From contig JADFDC010000005.1 of the NCBI GenBank assembly GCA_018263115.1, forward strand, positions 50,172-114,171: a stretch of 64,000 bases of DNA, given 5' to 3'. This stretch comes from Thiobacillus sp. GTDB lineage: Bacteria > Pseudomonadota > Gammaproteobacteria > Burkholderiales > Thiobacillaceae. Of this stretch, positions 7,748 through 15,459 are shown piece by piece; position 1 is the first letter of the stretch; the number at the start of each line of letters is the position of its first letter. The position numbers were made by a program, and so were the translations under genes. The notes beneath the pieces are model-generated. The model was not told the origin of the DNA. It made no database searches and saw nothing but the letters and a program-made list of their open reading frames with translations.

Positions 7748-8410
7748 TTGCGCTTATTGCTGGTTGAGGATGATGCACTGCTCGGTGACGGTGTCCGGGC
7801 AGGTTTGAAGCTGGCTGACTACGCGGTGGACTGGGTACGCGATGGCGACTCCGCCCGCCGTGCATTACTCGATCATGCCTACGATGCCTGCGTCCTTGAC
7901 CTCGGCCTGCCCCGGCGCGACGGCCTGGCAGTACTCAAGGAACTACGCAGCAGGGGCAGCCGGATTCCCGTGCTGATTCTAACCGCTCGCGATACCAGTG
8001 ACGACAAGGTTGCCGGACTGGATGCAGGGGCCGACGACTATCTCACCAAGCCATTTGACCTGCCCGAACTGCATGCAAGGATGCGGGCACTGTTGCGACG
8101 CACTGGGGGTACGGCCAGCCCGCTCCTCTGCCATGAGACCGTAACCCTTGATCCGGCATCTCAGCGGGTAACACTCAATGGTCAACAGGTGGCGCTCTCG
8201 GCGAGGGAATATGCCTTGTTATACGACCTCATGAGCCACAAGACACATATCCGTACACGGTCGCAGCTCGAGGAAAGTCTTTACGCCTGGGGGGAGGAGG
8301 CGGAAAGCAATACCGTCGAGGTCTATATCCATCATCTGCGCAAGAAGCTGGGTGCGGATTTCATTCATACCGTACGTGGCATGGGATATCAACTCGGCGG
8401 AACCGGCTGA
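7748..8410 (+). CDS. OmpR/PhoB-family response regulator (QseB/PmrA class)
   Basis: 220 residues. Receiver domain with acidic pocket EDD (7-9), phospho-acceptor Asp51 (CVLDLGLP) and the Lys of YLTKPF, then a C-terminal winged helix (about 125-218) with the SRSQLEE-like and SNTVEVYIHHLRKKL signatures typical of QseB/PmrA/TctD. The start is a TTG directly after the TPR stop, with AAGGAAGGGA upstream inside that gene. It abuts the kinase gene. Its class of regulator binds YTTAAK-N5-YTTAAK sites, and one lies at 3506-3522 ahead of the operon. Confidence 0.92.
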   Translation: MRLLLVEDDALLGDGVRAGLKLADYAVDWVRDGDSARRALLDHAYDACVLDLGLPRRDGLAVLKELRSRGSRIPVLILTARDTSDDKVAGLDAGADDYLTKPFDLPELHARMRALLRRTGGTASPLLCHETVTLDPASQRVTLNGQQVALSAREYALLYDLMSHKTHIRTRSQLEESLYAWGEEAESNTVEVYIHHLRKKLGADFIHTVRGMGYQLGGTG

Positions 8411-9808
8411 ATGTCCGGCACGCTTTTCGCCACAAAAACATATTCCCTGCGTCGGCGCTTGCTGGGGCTGGTATCGCTTGCCACCTTGCTGATTTGGGCC
8501 CTGGCAGCCGTCCTCAGTTACCATCAGGCACACCACGAGGTTCAGGAAATGATGGATGCGCACATGGCGCAGACGGCATCGCTGCTTCTCGCACAGGCAT
8601 CCCGGACACCCGCACAGCTCGTCGAACTGCCCAGCCTGCTGAAAACCATGAAAGGCGCTGGCAAGCATCACAAGGGGCTCCTCATGGAATTTCAGATCGG
8701 TCATCCGGATGGCACAGTGCTGACCCGATCTGCGCAAGCGCCAGGAGCCAGTCTTGCCGGCGATCTGGGACTGGCTGACCTTAAAATCAATGGACAGGGT
8801 TGGCGCAGCCTTGTCGTTACAACGGAAGCGGGCGATCTGCGCATCCAGGTATTCCAGTCCTTGCGTCAGCGCAGCAAGGAGGCTCTCGAGATTGCAGCCA
8901 AAACAGTTCTGCCTCTGGGTTTGCTCATCCCCTTCCTCATCGGGCTGATTTATGTTTCCGTACGACGGGGACTCAAACCGCTGGATGATCTGACAAAAGA
9001 GGTCTCCCAAAGGTCGCCGGATAACCTTCAGGCATTCGATACCGCCACAATTCCCCGGGAAGCCCAGCCGCTGATGTCATCACTTAACAGTCTGCTTGGC
9101 CGGCTGGGTCAAACTCTGGAAAATGAACGCAGATTTACCTCTGATGCCGCTCATGAACTGCGCACGCCGCTCGCAGCCATCCGCGTACAGGCCCAAGTGG
9201 CATTGTCCAGTACCGATACCGAACAGCATCGCCACGCCCTCAACCAGGTACTTGCTGGCACCAGGCGCGCGACCCGGCTTGTCGAGCAGTTGTTGCGTCT
9301 TGCTCGGCTCGATCCGCTTGCCCGATTGCCGCAGACGGAAAAACTGGATCTGGTTGCCACTGTTACAGCGCTGATGAATGAAGTAATTCCCGGCGCGCCG
9401 GAACGCGCAAGTGATTTGAGCCTTGATTTGTGTGACGTCCCCATCAGGGTGACAGGGGATGCCGAACTGCTCACCATCGCCATGCGCAATCTGATCGACA
9501 ATGCATTGCGCTACACTCCGGCAGGCTGTGGCATTCTGGTATTTGTCAGACAGGAACACGGGGAAGCTATATTCGGCGTGCGTGATGCTGGTCCCGGTGT
9601 GAAACCGCAAGAACTGCCAATGCTTATCGAACGATTCTATCGCAGCAACAATACCCATACCGAAGGAAGCGGACTTGGCCTAGCCATCGTTCGCCGCATT
9701 GCGGAATTGCACGGCGCAAGACTCGAGGTGGACAGCCTCGAAGGCAAATGGTTTGAGGCCAGACTGCGTTGGAATTTCTGGGCCTCGAATGCCAGATCTC
9801 AAAAATAA
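8411..9808 (+). CDS. sensor histidine kinase (QseC class)
   Basis: 465 residues. Two transmembrane segments (about 16-37 and 163-183) enclose a periplasmic sensor domain of about 125 residues. The cytoplasmic part has the H-box DAAHELRTPL with His248, N-box NLIDNALRYTP, G1 DAGPGV and G2 GSGLGLAIV. It should autophosphorylate and pass phosphate to the adjacent regulator. No gap separates it from that gene. The periplasmic ligand is unknown; the enzymes encoded upstream suggest a product of the operon, or a metabolite linked to it, as a candidate signal. Confidence 0.92.
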   Translation: MSGTLFATKTYSLRRRLLGLVSLATLLIWALAAVLSYHQAHHEVQEMMDAHMAQTASLLLAQASRTPAQLVELPSLLKTMKGAGKHHKGLLMEFQIGHPDGTVLTRSAQAPGASLAGDLGLADLKINGQGWRSLVVTTEAGDLRIQVFQSLRQRSKEALEIAAKTVLPLGLLIPFLIGLIYVSVRRGLKPLDDLTKEVSQRSPDNLQAFDTATIPREAQPLMSSLNSLLGRLGQTLENERRFTSDAAHELRTPLAAIRVQAQVALSSTDTEQHRHALNQVLAGTRRATRLVEQLLRLARLDPLARLPQTEKLDLVATVTALMNEVIPGAPERASDLSLDLCDVPIRVTGDAELLTIAMRNLIDNALRYTPAGCGILVFVRQEHGEAIFGVRDAGPGVKPQELPMLIERFYRSNNTHTEGSGLGLAIVRRIAELHGARLEVDSLEGKWFEARLRWNFWASNARSQK

Positions 9809-9984
9809 AGTAATCATCCACCTGAAATAACAATCGGATTACGAGCACAGCACTGAAAAGTCGTTCCGGTTTCCAAAACGAAGAATTGCCGGGTAAAAAC
9901 AATGTTCCTTCGTTGTCTAGTCACAACAATCTTTGGATATGTTGTCAATTAACAATTGAAAGCTAGACATTAATAATGTTTTAC

Positions 9985-10008
9985 ATTAACTTGATAGCAG
10001 AAGTTAAT
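9985..10008. promoter_or_regulatory. perfect 8-8-8 inverted repeat upstream of PAS kinase gene
   Basis: ATTAACTT - eight bases - AAGTTAAT, perfectly symmetric, in the AT-rich 286-base gap before 10095. Its size and symmetry fit a dimeric repressor or activator site. It does not match the NarL heptamer arrangement. No other gene or clear promoter hexamer pair is seen in the gap, which also has a smaller CAATT/AATTG repeat near 9950. Confidence 0.4.
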
Positions 10009-10094
10009 AAAAATATTCGAGGCAACACTGATATTCAGTACGCTGTCTCGCCGGGAGTTGCGGCCGATTTTCATGAGAAAAATACGGCGGCGAT

Positions 10095-11642
10095 GTGATT
10101 GGCACACAACTAGACACCAAATCCAGAAGCAAGCTCAGCAGGCTGCTGCTTCAGGGATCATTCAACGAAATTCTGGTATTCGATGCCACGACCCATAGGG
10201 TCGTCGAAGCCAATCGCGCAGCTAGAATCCATCTTCAGTACACGCTTCAGGAACTCAAACAGCTAGGGTTCCAGGACATTTTCGTTGGTGCAAATGATCG
10301 CGCGGATGGCTTGCCCCAGCTTTCCGTCAATCCGGGTTCCACCAGCATCAAGTCTTTTGATTGCAGTCTGCGTCGAAAAAACGGCATGACTAGCCTGGCC
10401 GAAGTCCGGCTCTTTTCCGAGCAGGGAAATGGAAGGCCATTTTATGTCGTCATCATCAACGACCTGAACAACCGCAAGGTTTCCAGACTTGTACGCAACC
10501 AGCGGGAGTCGGACTATCAGGCGCTGGTTTCAAACATTCCCGGCATGGCTTATCAGGTCCATTGCGCGCCGGACGGCACGGTCACTCTGCCCTTTGTCAG
10601 CGCCAATTCACGCATGCTGCTGGGAATCAAACCCCAGGCCTTGCAGGCCAAGCCGGGGCTGCTGCTGGATTTGATCGTTCCGGAAGACGTAGCCTCCTAC
10701 AGGAAAGCCCTGGCGGAAGCCAACGGCTGCCACTTGGCTTTCAACTGGGAAGGTCGCATCTGGGTCGAAGCATGGAAAGACATCAAGTGGATCAACATCC
10801 GCACCAGCAGGCGCGAAACTTCGGCCGGAACAGTCTGGGACGGCATCATGCTGAACATTACCCAAAGCAAGCTCGCCAAGGAGGAACTGGAACGCTCGAA
10901 AGAGGAACTTCGCCGCCTCGCGCTCCATATCGAGCGCGTAAAGGAAGAAGAACGCAAACGCATTGCCAGGGAAGTCCATGACGAGCTTGGAGGCAACCTG
11001 ACCGCGATCAAGATCGGCGTATCCTGGCTGACGCGCAACGCGGGCAAGGACAAATCCAGGGCTGACGAACGCCTGAAGTACATCGACGAAGTGGTGGACA
11101 GCACCCTGGATGCCATTCACCGCATTTCCAGCGACCTTCGGCCTTCCATTCTGGATTTTGGCATTGTCTCGGCAATTCAATGGCTGACCGGCCAACTTTG
11201 CCGAACCACCGGCATCGACTGTCGATTTTTCACCAAACTCAAGCAGGTTCCGCTGGACGACGATGCCTCGATCGCGGTTTTCCGGATTGCTCAGGAAGCC
11301 ATGACAAACATTGCAAAGCATGCAAAGGCTTCTAGTGTGGAGGTCAATCTCGGCATGAAGCACGACAAACTCCATCTTGTAATCTCCGACAACGGGATTG
11401 GCCCGAAACTTGTAACGTCCAGGAAGCGAAAGCGCTCCTTCGGCGTCATTGGAATGTCCGAAAGAGCCTCGGCACTGGGTGGCGTTTTTTTCATCGAACC
11501 CGGACCGGATGGAGGCACACGCGTCAGCCTTGAAATTCCTTTAATTTCAGGAAAATCAGGGTCCGGCATGAAAGAAGAAACGCAGGGTAAAGCAGGTTCC
11601 CGCCGCAAGCCTTTAAAAGCAGGTGAAGGTTTAGGCGTTTAG
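10095..11642 (+). CDS. PAS-domain sensor histidine kinase (HisKA_3, NarX/DegS class)
   Basis: 515 residues, GTG start at 10095 (weak binding site). No membrane segment or signal peptide, so cytoplasmic. Two PAS-like domains (about 20-130 and 140-260) are followed by a coiled segment and the HisKA_3 dimerisation box REVHDELGGNLTAIK with phospho-acceptor His295, then a HATPase_c domain (QEAMTNIAKHAKA, DNGIG, FGVIGMSERA). The C terminus carries about 30 extra basic residues. It pairs with the NarL-type regulator 20 bases downstream. The input signal is unknown; PAS domains often sense redox state or small molecules. Confidence 0.9.
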   Translation: MIGTQLDTKSRSKLSRLLLQGSFNEILVFDATTHRVVEANRAARIHLQYTLQELKQLGFQDIFVGANDRADGLPQLSVNPGSTSIKSFDCSLRRKNGMTSLAEVRLFSEQGNGRPFYVVIINDLNNRKVSRLVRNQRESDYQALVSNIPGMAYQVHCAPDGTVTLPFVSANSRMLLGIKPQALQAKPGLLLDLIVPEDVASYRKALAEANGCHLAFNWEGRIWVEAWKDIKWINIRTSRRETSAGTVWDGIMLNITQSKLAKEELERSKEELRRLALHIERVKEEERKRIAREVHDELGGNLTAIKIGVSWLTRNAGKDKSRADERLKYIDEVVDSTLDAIHRISSDLRPSILDFGIVSAIQWLTGQLCRTTGIDCRFFTKLKQVPLDDDASIAVFRIAQEAMTNIAKHAKASSVEVNLGMKHDKLHLVISDNGIGPKLVTSRKRKRSFGVIGMSERASALGGVFFIEPGPDGGTRVSLEIPLISGKSGSGMKEETQGKAGSRRKPLKAGEGLGV

Positions 11643-11662
11643 AGTTCTCAACGGAGTTTGGC

Positions 11663-12310
11663 ATGCAAGCAAAAGAAATTATTCGCATATTGATTGTTGA
11701 TGACCACGCAATTGTTCGCGAAGGCTTGAAACAGATTCTGTCCGACGACGAAAAGCTTGTCGTCCAGGGCGAGGCCGAAACCGCCGCTGAAGCGATACGC
11801 CTCACCCGCGACAAAGATTTCGATCTAGTGCTGCTGGATATTTCTCTACCCGACCGGAACGGGTTGGAACTGCTTGAAGCCCTGAAAAAGGCTCACCCGA
11901 AACTCAGCGTGCTGATGCTGTCGATGTACCGGGAAACACAGTATGCCGTCCGTGCGATCAAAAGCGGCGCCAGCGGCTATTTGAACAAGCAAAGCGCGCC
12001 CGATCAGCTCGTGTCCGCGATCAAGCAGGTGGTAACAGGCCGCAAATACATCACACCTTCGGTAGCCGAGGCCCTGGCTCTGGAAATCAGCGTTGGCAAG
12101 GATACGCTGCCACACGAATCGCTATCCAACCGCGAATTCCAGACGCTATGCCTGCTGGCCTCCGGCAAACCCGTTTCTGCCATTGCCGACAAGCTGTCTC
12201 TGTCCGTTAAAACCGTGAGCATGTACCGCACCCGGCTGCTTGAGAAAATGCACCTGAAAAACAATGCGGAACTGACGCATTACGCCATCCGGCATGGCCT
12301 GGTCGAGTAA
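11663..12310 (+). CDS. NarL/FixJ-family response regulator
   Basis: 215 residues. Receiver domain with VDDH (12-15) and phospho-acceptor Asp59 (LVLLDISLP), followed by a LuxR-type HTH (LSNREFQTLCLLASGKPV, KLSLSVKTVSMYRTRLLEKM). ATG 11663 follows AACGGAG. It is the cognate regulator of the preceding kinase (20-base gap). Its position between a possible signalling operon and the flagellar regulon makes motility or biofilm genes likely targets, but this is inference. Confidence 0.93.
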   Translation: MQAKEIIRILIVDDHAIVREGLKQILSDDEKLVVQGEAETAAEAIRLTRDKDFDLVLLDISLPDRNGLELLEALKKAHPKLSVLMLSMYRETQYAVRAIKSGASGYLNKQSAPDQLVSAIKQVVTGRKYITPSVAEALALEISVGKDTLPHESLSNREFQTLCLLASGKPVSAIADKLSLSVKTVSMYRTRLLEKMHLKNNAELTHYAIRHGLVE

Positions 12311-12394
12311 TGTTCGACCGGATTGCCGCAATCATCAAAAATAGCGCCCTTTAGCCCTTTTTCTCCCCCGTTTGTCCTCCCGGCCTGGTATTTA

Positions 12395-12412
12395 ACATTC
12401 AGGCATGAATGT
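12395..12412. promoter_or_regulatory. inverted repeat upstream of diguanylate cyclase
   Basis: ACATTCA-GGCA-TGAATGT, a perfect 7-bp inverted repeat, ends 26 bases before the ATG at 12439. It is either an operator or a leader-RNA hairpin just upstream of the binding site GGGAGG. Confidence 0.4.
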
Positions 12413-12438
12413 AACCATAGCCTTATCGGGAGGCACGC

Positions 12439-14034
12439 ATGCCAGGTCCAAATGACAAGCAGGTATACGCCAGTCCGTCAGAAATCGCGCGTGAGGCGTT
12501 GCGCCGTCTGGCGCTCAGCCGGATCGCACCCACGCCTGACAACTACCGCAAGCTTTATCATGAAATTTCCGGTTCCAAGGTAGGCCCCAATCCGGGCTCC
12601 GTGCTGGAAGACCTGATTATTGACCTGCGCAAGTATTTTCCGGAATCCGGTGAAGCGTTGGCCGATCTGGAGAAGTCCGTCAAACAGGCCAACTGGGTTC
12701 AGAGCTCGCAGATTCTGCACGACATCATCACGCGGGCCAGCAACCAGGCAAACCAGAGCAGCAAAAGTGGAAACGCTACCAATTCCGCGACATTGACAGC
12801 GGCGATTGATCTGCTGGTGCAAACCCTGAAACTGGGCGTGGAACCGCGTCTGGAAAATATTCCCCAGCTTTCCGATGACCTGAACAAGGTCATAGACAGC
12901 ATACGCCATTCGGATAACGCGGCTTCACTCGAGAAGGCCGGCGCCGCGCTCAAGAAAATCTGGCTCAGTCTGGAATTGAATCATTCCGGCAGCATCAACC
13001 AGCAGGAAGCCCTGAAAAGTCTGCTGCAGCTTCTCTTGCAAAACATAGGGGAACTGGTCGACGAAGACAGCTGGCTTCGCGGCCAGCTCGAAATCGTCAG
13101 CAAGGTGGTAGACGGCCCGATCAATGTCGACGCGCTGCAAGAAGCCGAAAAGCGGCTCAAGGAAGTCATCTTCAAGCAAGGCCTGATCAAACACAGCCTG
13201 CGAGAAGCCACCAGCACCCTTAAAGACACGATGAAGACTTTCATCAACCGCATGGGTGAAGCGGTCGAATCGACAGGCGACTACCAGGACAAAATCACTA
13301 CTTACGCCAACAGCATCAGCCAAACGGAAAACGTGCACGAGCTGACCAACATACTGGAGAACGTCCTGAAGGACACCCGCTCCATGCAGGCCACCACACG
13401 CCGCACGCACGAGGCCATGGTGACAGACCGCAAGGCTGTCGAACAGGCTGAAAAGCGGATTCAGGAACTCGAGGCCGAACTGGTCGAGATGAGCGCCCTG
13501 GTCAGCGAAGACCCGATGACACACAGCCTCAACCGCCGCGGCATGGAACAGGAATACGCCCGCGAAACCTCGCGGGCCATGCGCACCGGCAGCCCGCTCT
13601 GCGTGGCCATGATCGATATCGACAACTTCAAGAAACTGAACGACAACCATGGCCACCATGCCGGCGACGAAGCGCTCATCCACCTGGTACAGGTTGCCAA
13701 GGAAGAATTGCGCGCCACCGACATCATCGGCCGCATGGGTGGTGAAGAGTTCATGATCATGCTGCCCAACACCCTACAGGAAGACGCCGTCATGGTCGTG
13801 GAACGCCTGCAGCGCGCACTGACCAAGAAATTTTTCCTCAACAACAACGACCGCATCCTGATTACTTTCAGCGCGGGCGTGGCGGTTTACGAAGCTGGCG
13901 AATCCCAGGAATCCATCATGGACCGGGCCGACAAGGCGCTTTACGAGGCCAAACACACCGGCAAAAACCGGGTTTGCATCGCCTCGCCGATTACCGCGGC
14001 AGGCCAGCCCAAGGCCGCTGGTGCCGGAATTTGA
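12439..14034 (+). CDS. diguanylate cyclase (GGDEF domain)
   Basis: 531 residues. A C-terminal GGDEF domain (about 355-520) carries the active-site GGEEF at 434-438 and the inhibitory I-site RATD at 425-428, so it should make c-di-GMP with product feedback. The first 350 residues have no recognised sensor domain; they look helical and coiled-coil (a repeat of QAEKRIQELEAEL type just before the GGDEF). No membrane segment. ATG 12439 follows GGGAGG. It lies directly upstream of the flagellar genes and the c-di-GMP receptor YcgR, which suggests motility control. A terminator follows at 14039. Confidence 0.93.
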   Translation: MPGPNDKQVYASPSEIAREALRRLALSRIAPTPDNYRKLYHEISGSKVGPNPGSVLEDLIIDLRKYFPESGEALADLEKSVKQANWVQSSQILHDIITRASNQANQSSKSGNATNSATLTAAIDLLVQTLKLGVEPRLENIPQLSDDLNKVIDSIRHSDNAASLEKAGAALKKIWLSLELNHSGSINQQEALKSLLQLLLQNIGELVDEDSWLRGQLEIVSKVVDGPINVDALQEAEKRLKEVIFKQGLIKHSLREATSTLKDTMKTFINRMGEAVESTGDYQDKITTYANSISQTENVHELTNILENVLKDTRSMQATTRRTHEAMVTDRKAVEQAEKRIQELEAELVEMSALVSEDPMTHSLNRRGMEQEYARETSRAMRTGSPLCVAMIDIDNFKKLNDNHGHHAGDEALIHLVQVAKEELRATDIIGRMGGEEFMIMLPNTLQEDAVMVVERLQRALTKKFFLNNNDRILITFSAGVAVYEAGESQESIMDRADKALYEAKHTGKNRVCIASPITAAGQPKAAGAGI

Positions 14035-14038
14035 CGTA

Positions 14039-14063
14039 CTTTGGGGAATTACCTACCCCAAAG
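14039..14063 (+). terminator. Rho-independent-like terminator after diguanylate cyclase
   Basis: CTTTGGGG / CCCCAAAG 8-bp stem with nine-base loop starting five bases after the stop codon, followed by a weak T tract (TATTTT). It separates the cyclase from the flagellin unit. Confidence 0.6.
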
Positions 14064-14088
14064 ACCGTATTTTCACGATTGCATGAAC

Positions 14089-14115
14089 TAAACAATCTCC
14101 GACCCACACCGATTA
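14089..14115 (+). promoter_or_regulatory. FliA (sigma-28) promoter of fliC
   Basis: TAAA (14089-14092), a spacer of exactly 15, then ACCGATTA (14108-14115). The consensus is TAAA-N15-GCCGATAA, so 10 of 12 positions match. It lies 97 bases before the fliC ATG, and a fliA gene is present at 58952-59683. Confidence 0.75.
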
Positions 14116-14211
14116 CTCAAACAACAGCGGACGAAATGCCTCACACACCAGGCATTCCAATGTTAAGGATACCCACCCGAGTCAATCGGATTTAACTTAA
14201 GGAGAAACAAA

Positions 14212-15012
14212 ATGGCAGCAGTCATCAACACCAACATCGCTTCTTTGAATGCTCAGCGCAACTTGAGCACTTCCCAGAACTCCCTCAACACTTCCATCCA
14301 GCGTTTGTCTTCCGGCCTGCGCGTGAACAGCGCAAAAGATGATGCGGCCGGCCTGGCCGTTGCCACCCGCATGGATGCCCAAATTCGCGGCATGAACGTG
14401 GCCATGCGCAATGCCAATGACGCGATTTCCTTCTCTCAGGTCGCTGAAGGTGCACTTGGAAAGGTCACCGATGCAATGCTGCGCATGCGCGAACTGGCTG
14501 TCCAGTCTGCCAACGGAACTCTGGCTGACGCTGACAGGGTGCTTCTGACTGCAGAATATTCGCAGCTGAATGCGGAAATTACTCGGTTGGCTGGCACACA
14601 GTTCAATGGCTCGGCAGTATTCGGCGCCGCCAAGACCATTCAGGTTGGCGCAGGCACAACTGAAACAATTGCAATTGCGGCCGTTACGGCTCCTGCTGCA
14701 ATCGGCACTGCTGACATCAGCACTGCTGCGAATGCCACTGCGGCCATGACCGCCATTGATACGGCTCTGGACACCGTCAACTCAAACCGTGCAACTTTGG
14801 GTGCCGTTCAAAACCGTTTTGAATCCGTCATTGCCAACCTTCAAATTGCTGCAGAAAATCAGACAGCAGCCAAGTCCCGCATCATGGATGCTGACTTCGC
14901 CATGGAAACCGCCAACATGACCCGCGGTCAGATCCTGCAGCAAGCCGGTACCGCAATGATCGCCCAAGCCAACTCGTTGCCCAACACAGTGTTGCAGCTA
15001 CTGCGCGGTTAA
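14212..15012 (+). CDS. fliC: flagellin
   Basis: 266 residues, the filament subunit exported by the flagellar secretion system. The N-terminal D0/D1 block (AAVINTNIASLNAQRNL, LSSGLRVNSAKDDAAGLA) and the C-terminal block (ESVIANLQIAAENQTAAKS, ending VLQLLRG) are well conserved. The central part (about 140-190) is short and Ala/Thr-rich, so the outer D2/D3 domains of long enteric flagellins (about 495 residues) are missing. ATG 14212 follows AAGGAG. It is expressed from the FliA promoter upstream. Only one flagellin gene is in the window. Confidence 0.98.
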   Translation: MAAVINTNIASLNAQRNLSTSQNSLNTSIQRLSSGLRVNSAKDDAAGLAVATRMDAQIRGMNVAMRNANDAISFSQVAEGALGKVTDAMLRMRELAVQSANGTLADADRVLLTAEYSQLNAEITRLAGTQFNGSAVFGAAKTIQVGAGTTETIAIAAVTAPAAIGTADISTAANATAAMTAIDTALDTVNSNRATLGAVQNRFESVIANLQIAAENQTAAKSRIMDADFAMETANMTRGQILQQAGTAMIAQANSLPNTVLQLLRG

Positions 15013-15035
15013 TTTGATAGCAAATAAGTAGCAAT

Positions 15036-15070
15036 CACCTGGCGGCGGCTTCCCGTCCGCCTGCCAGGTG
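15036..15070 (+). terminator. long GC-rich hairpin between fliC and flaG
   Basis: CACCTGGC pairs with GCCAGGTG, extended inward by GGCGG/CCGCC. No T tract follows, so it may stabilise fliC mRNA or reduce read-through into flaG rather than fully terminate. Confidence 0.55.
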
Positions 15071-15089
15071 AGCAATACGGGAGCAGAAC

Positions 15090-15449
15090 ATGATGATTGA
15101 CAATATCAGTAGTTCTTCATCAGGGGTTAAAACCCCAACCGGTACTCAACCTTCGCGCCACACTAGCGAGCCAAAGGTTCAATCGCCCATCATGGCTACA
15201 GATGCCATGGATCATATGGAACCATCAGCAGAGGCAGTCAAGGCTGCAGTCAAAGAAATGAATGAATTCGTTAGACCTGCCGGCGCCTCCATTCAGTTTT
15301 CTTTAGATGAAGAGTCTGGTCGGACTATCGTAAAAATGGTCGACACTGATACCAATAAGGTTGTACGTCAGTTCCCAAGCGAGGAAGCACTTGCCATAAG
15401 CAGGGCGCTTGATCGTCTCAAGGGATTGACCGTGCACGTGAAGGCCTGA
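15090..15449 (+). CDS. flaG: FlaG family protein
   Basis: 119 residues. The first 50 are Ser/Thr/Pro-rich and disordered; the C-terminal half matches FlaG (IQFSLDEESGRTIVKMVDTDTNK, then VRQFPSEEALAISRAL). FlaG proteins influence filament length and lie between fliC and fliD, as here. Two ATG codons are adjacent (15090 and 15093); GGGAGC lies upstream. It is probably in one unit with fliD, which begins 10 bases after its stop. Confidence 0.93.
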   Translation: MMIDNISSSSSGVKTPTGTQPSRHTSEPKVQSPIMATDAMDHMEPSAEAVKAAVKEMNEFVRPAGASIQFSLDEESGRTIVKMVDTDTNKVVRQFPSEEALAISRALDRLKGLTVHVKA

Positions 15450-15459
15450 GTAAACGATA

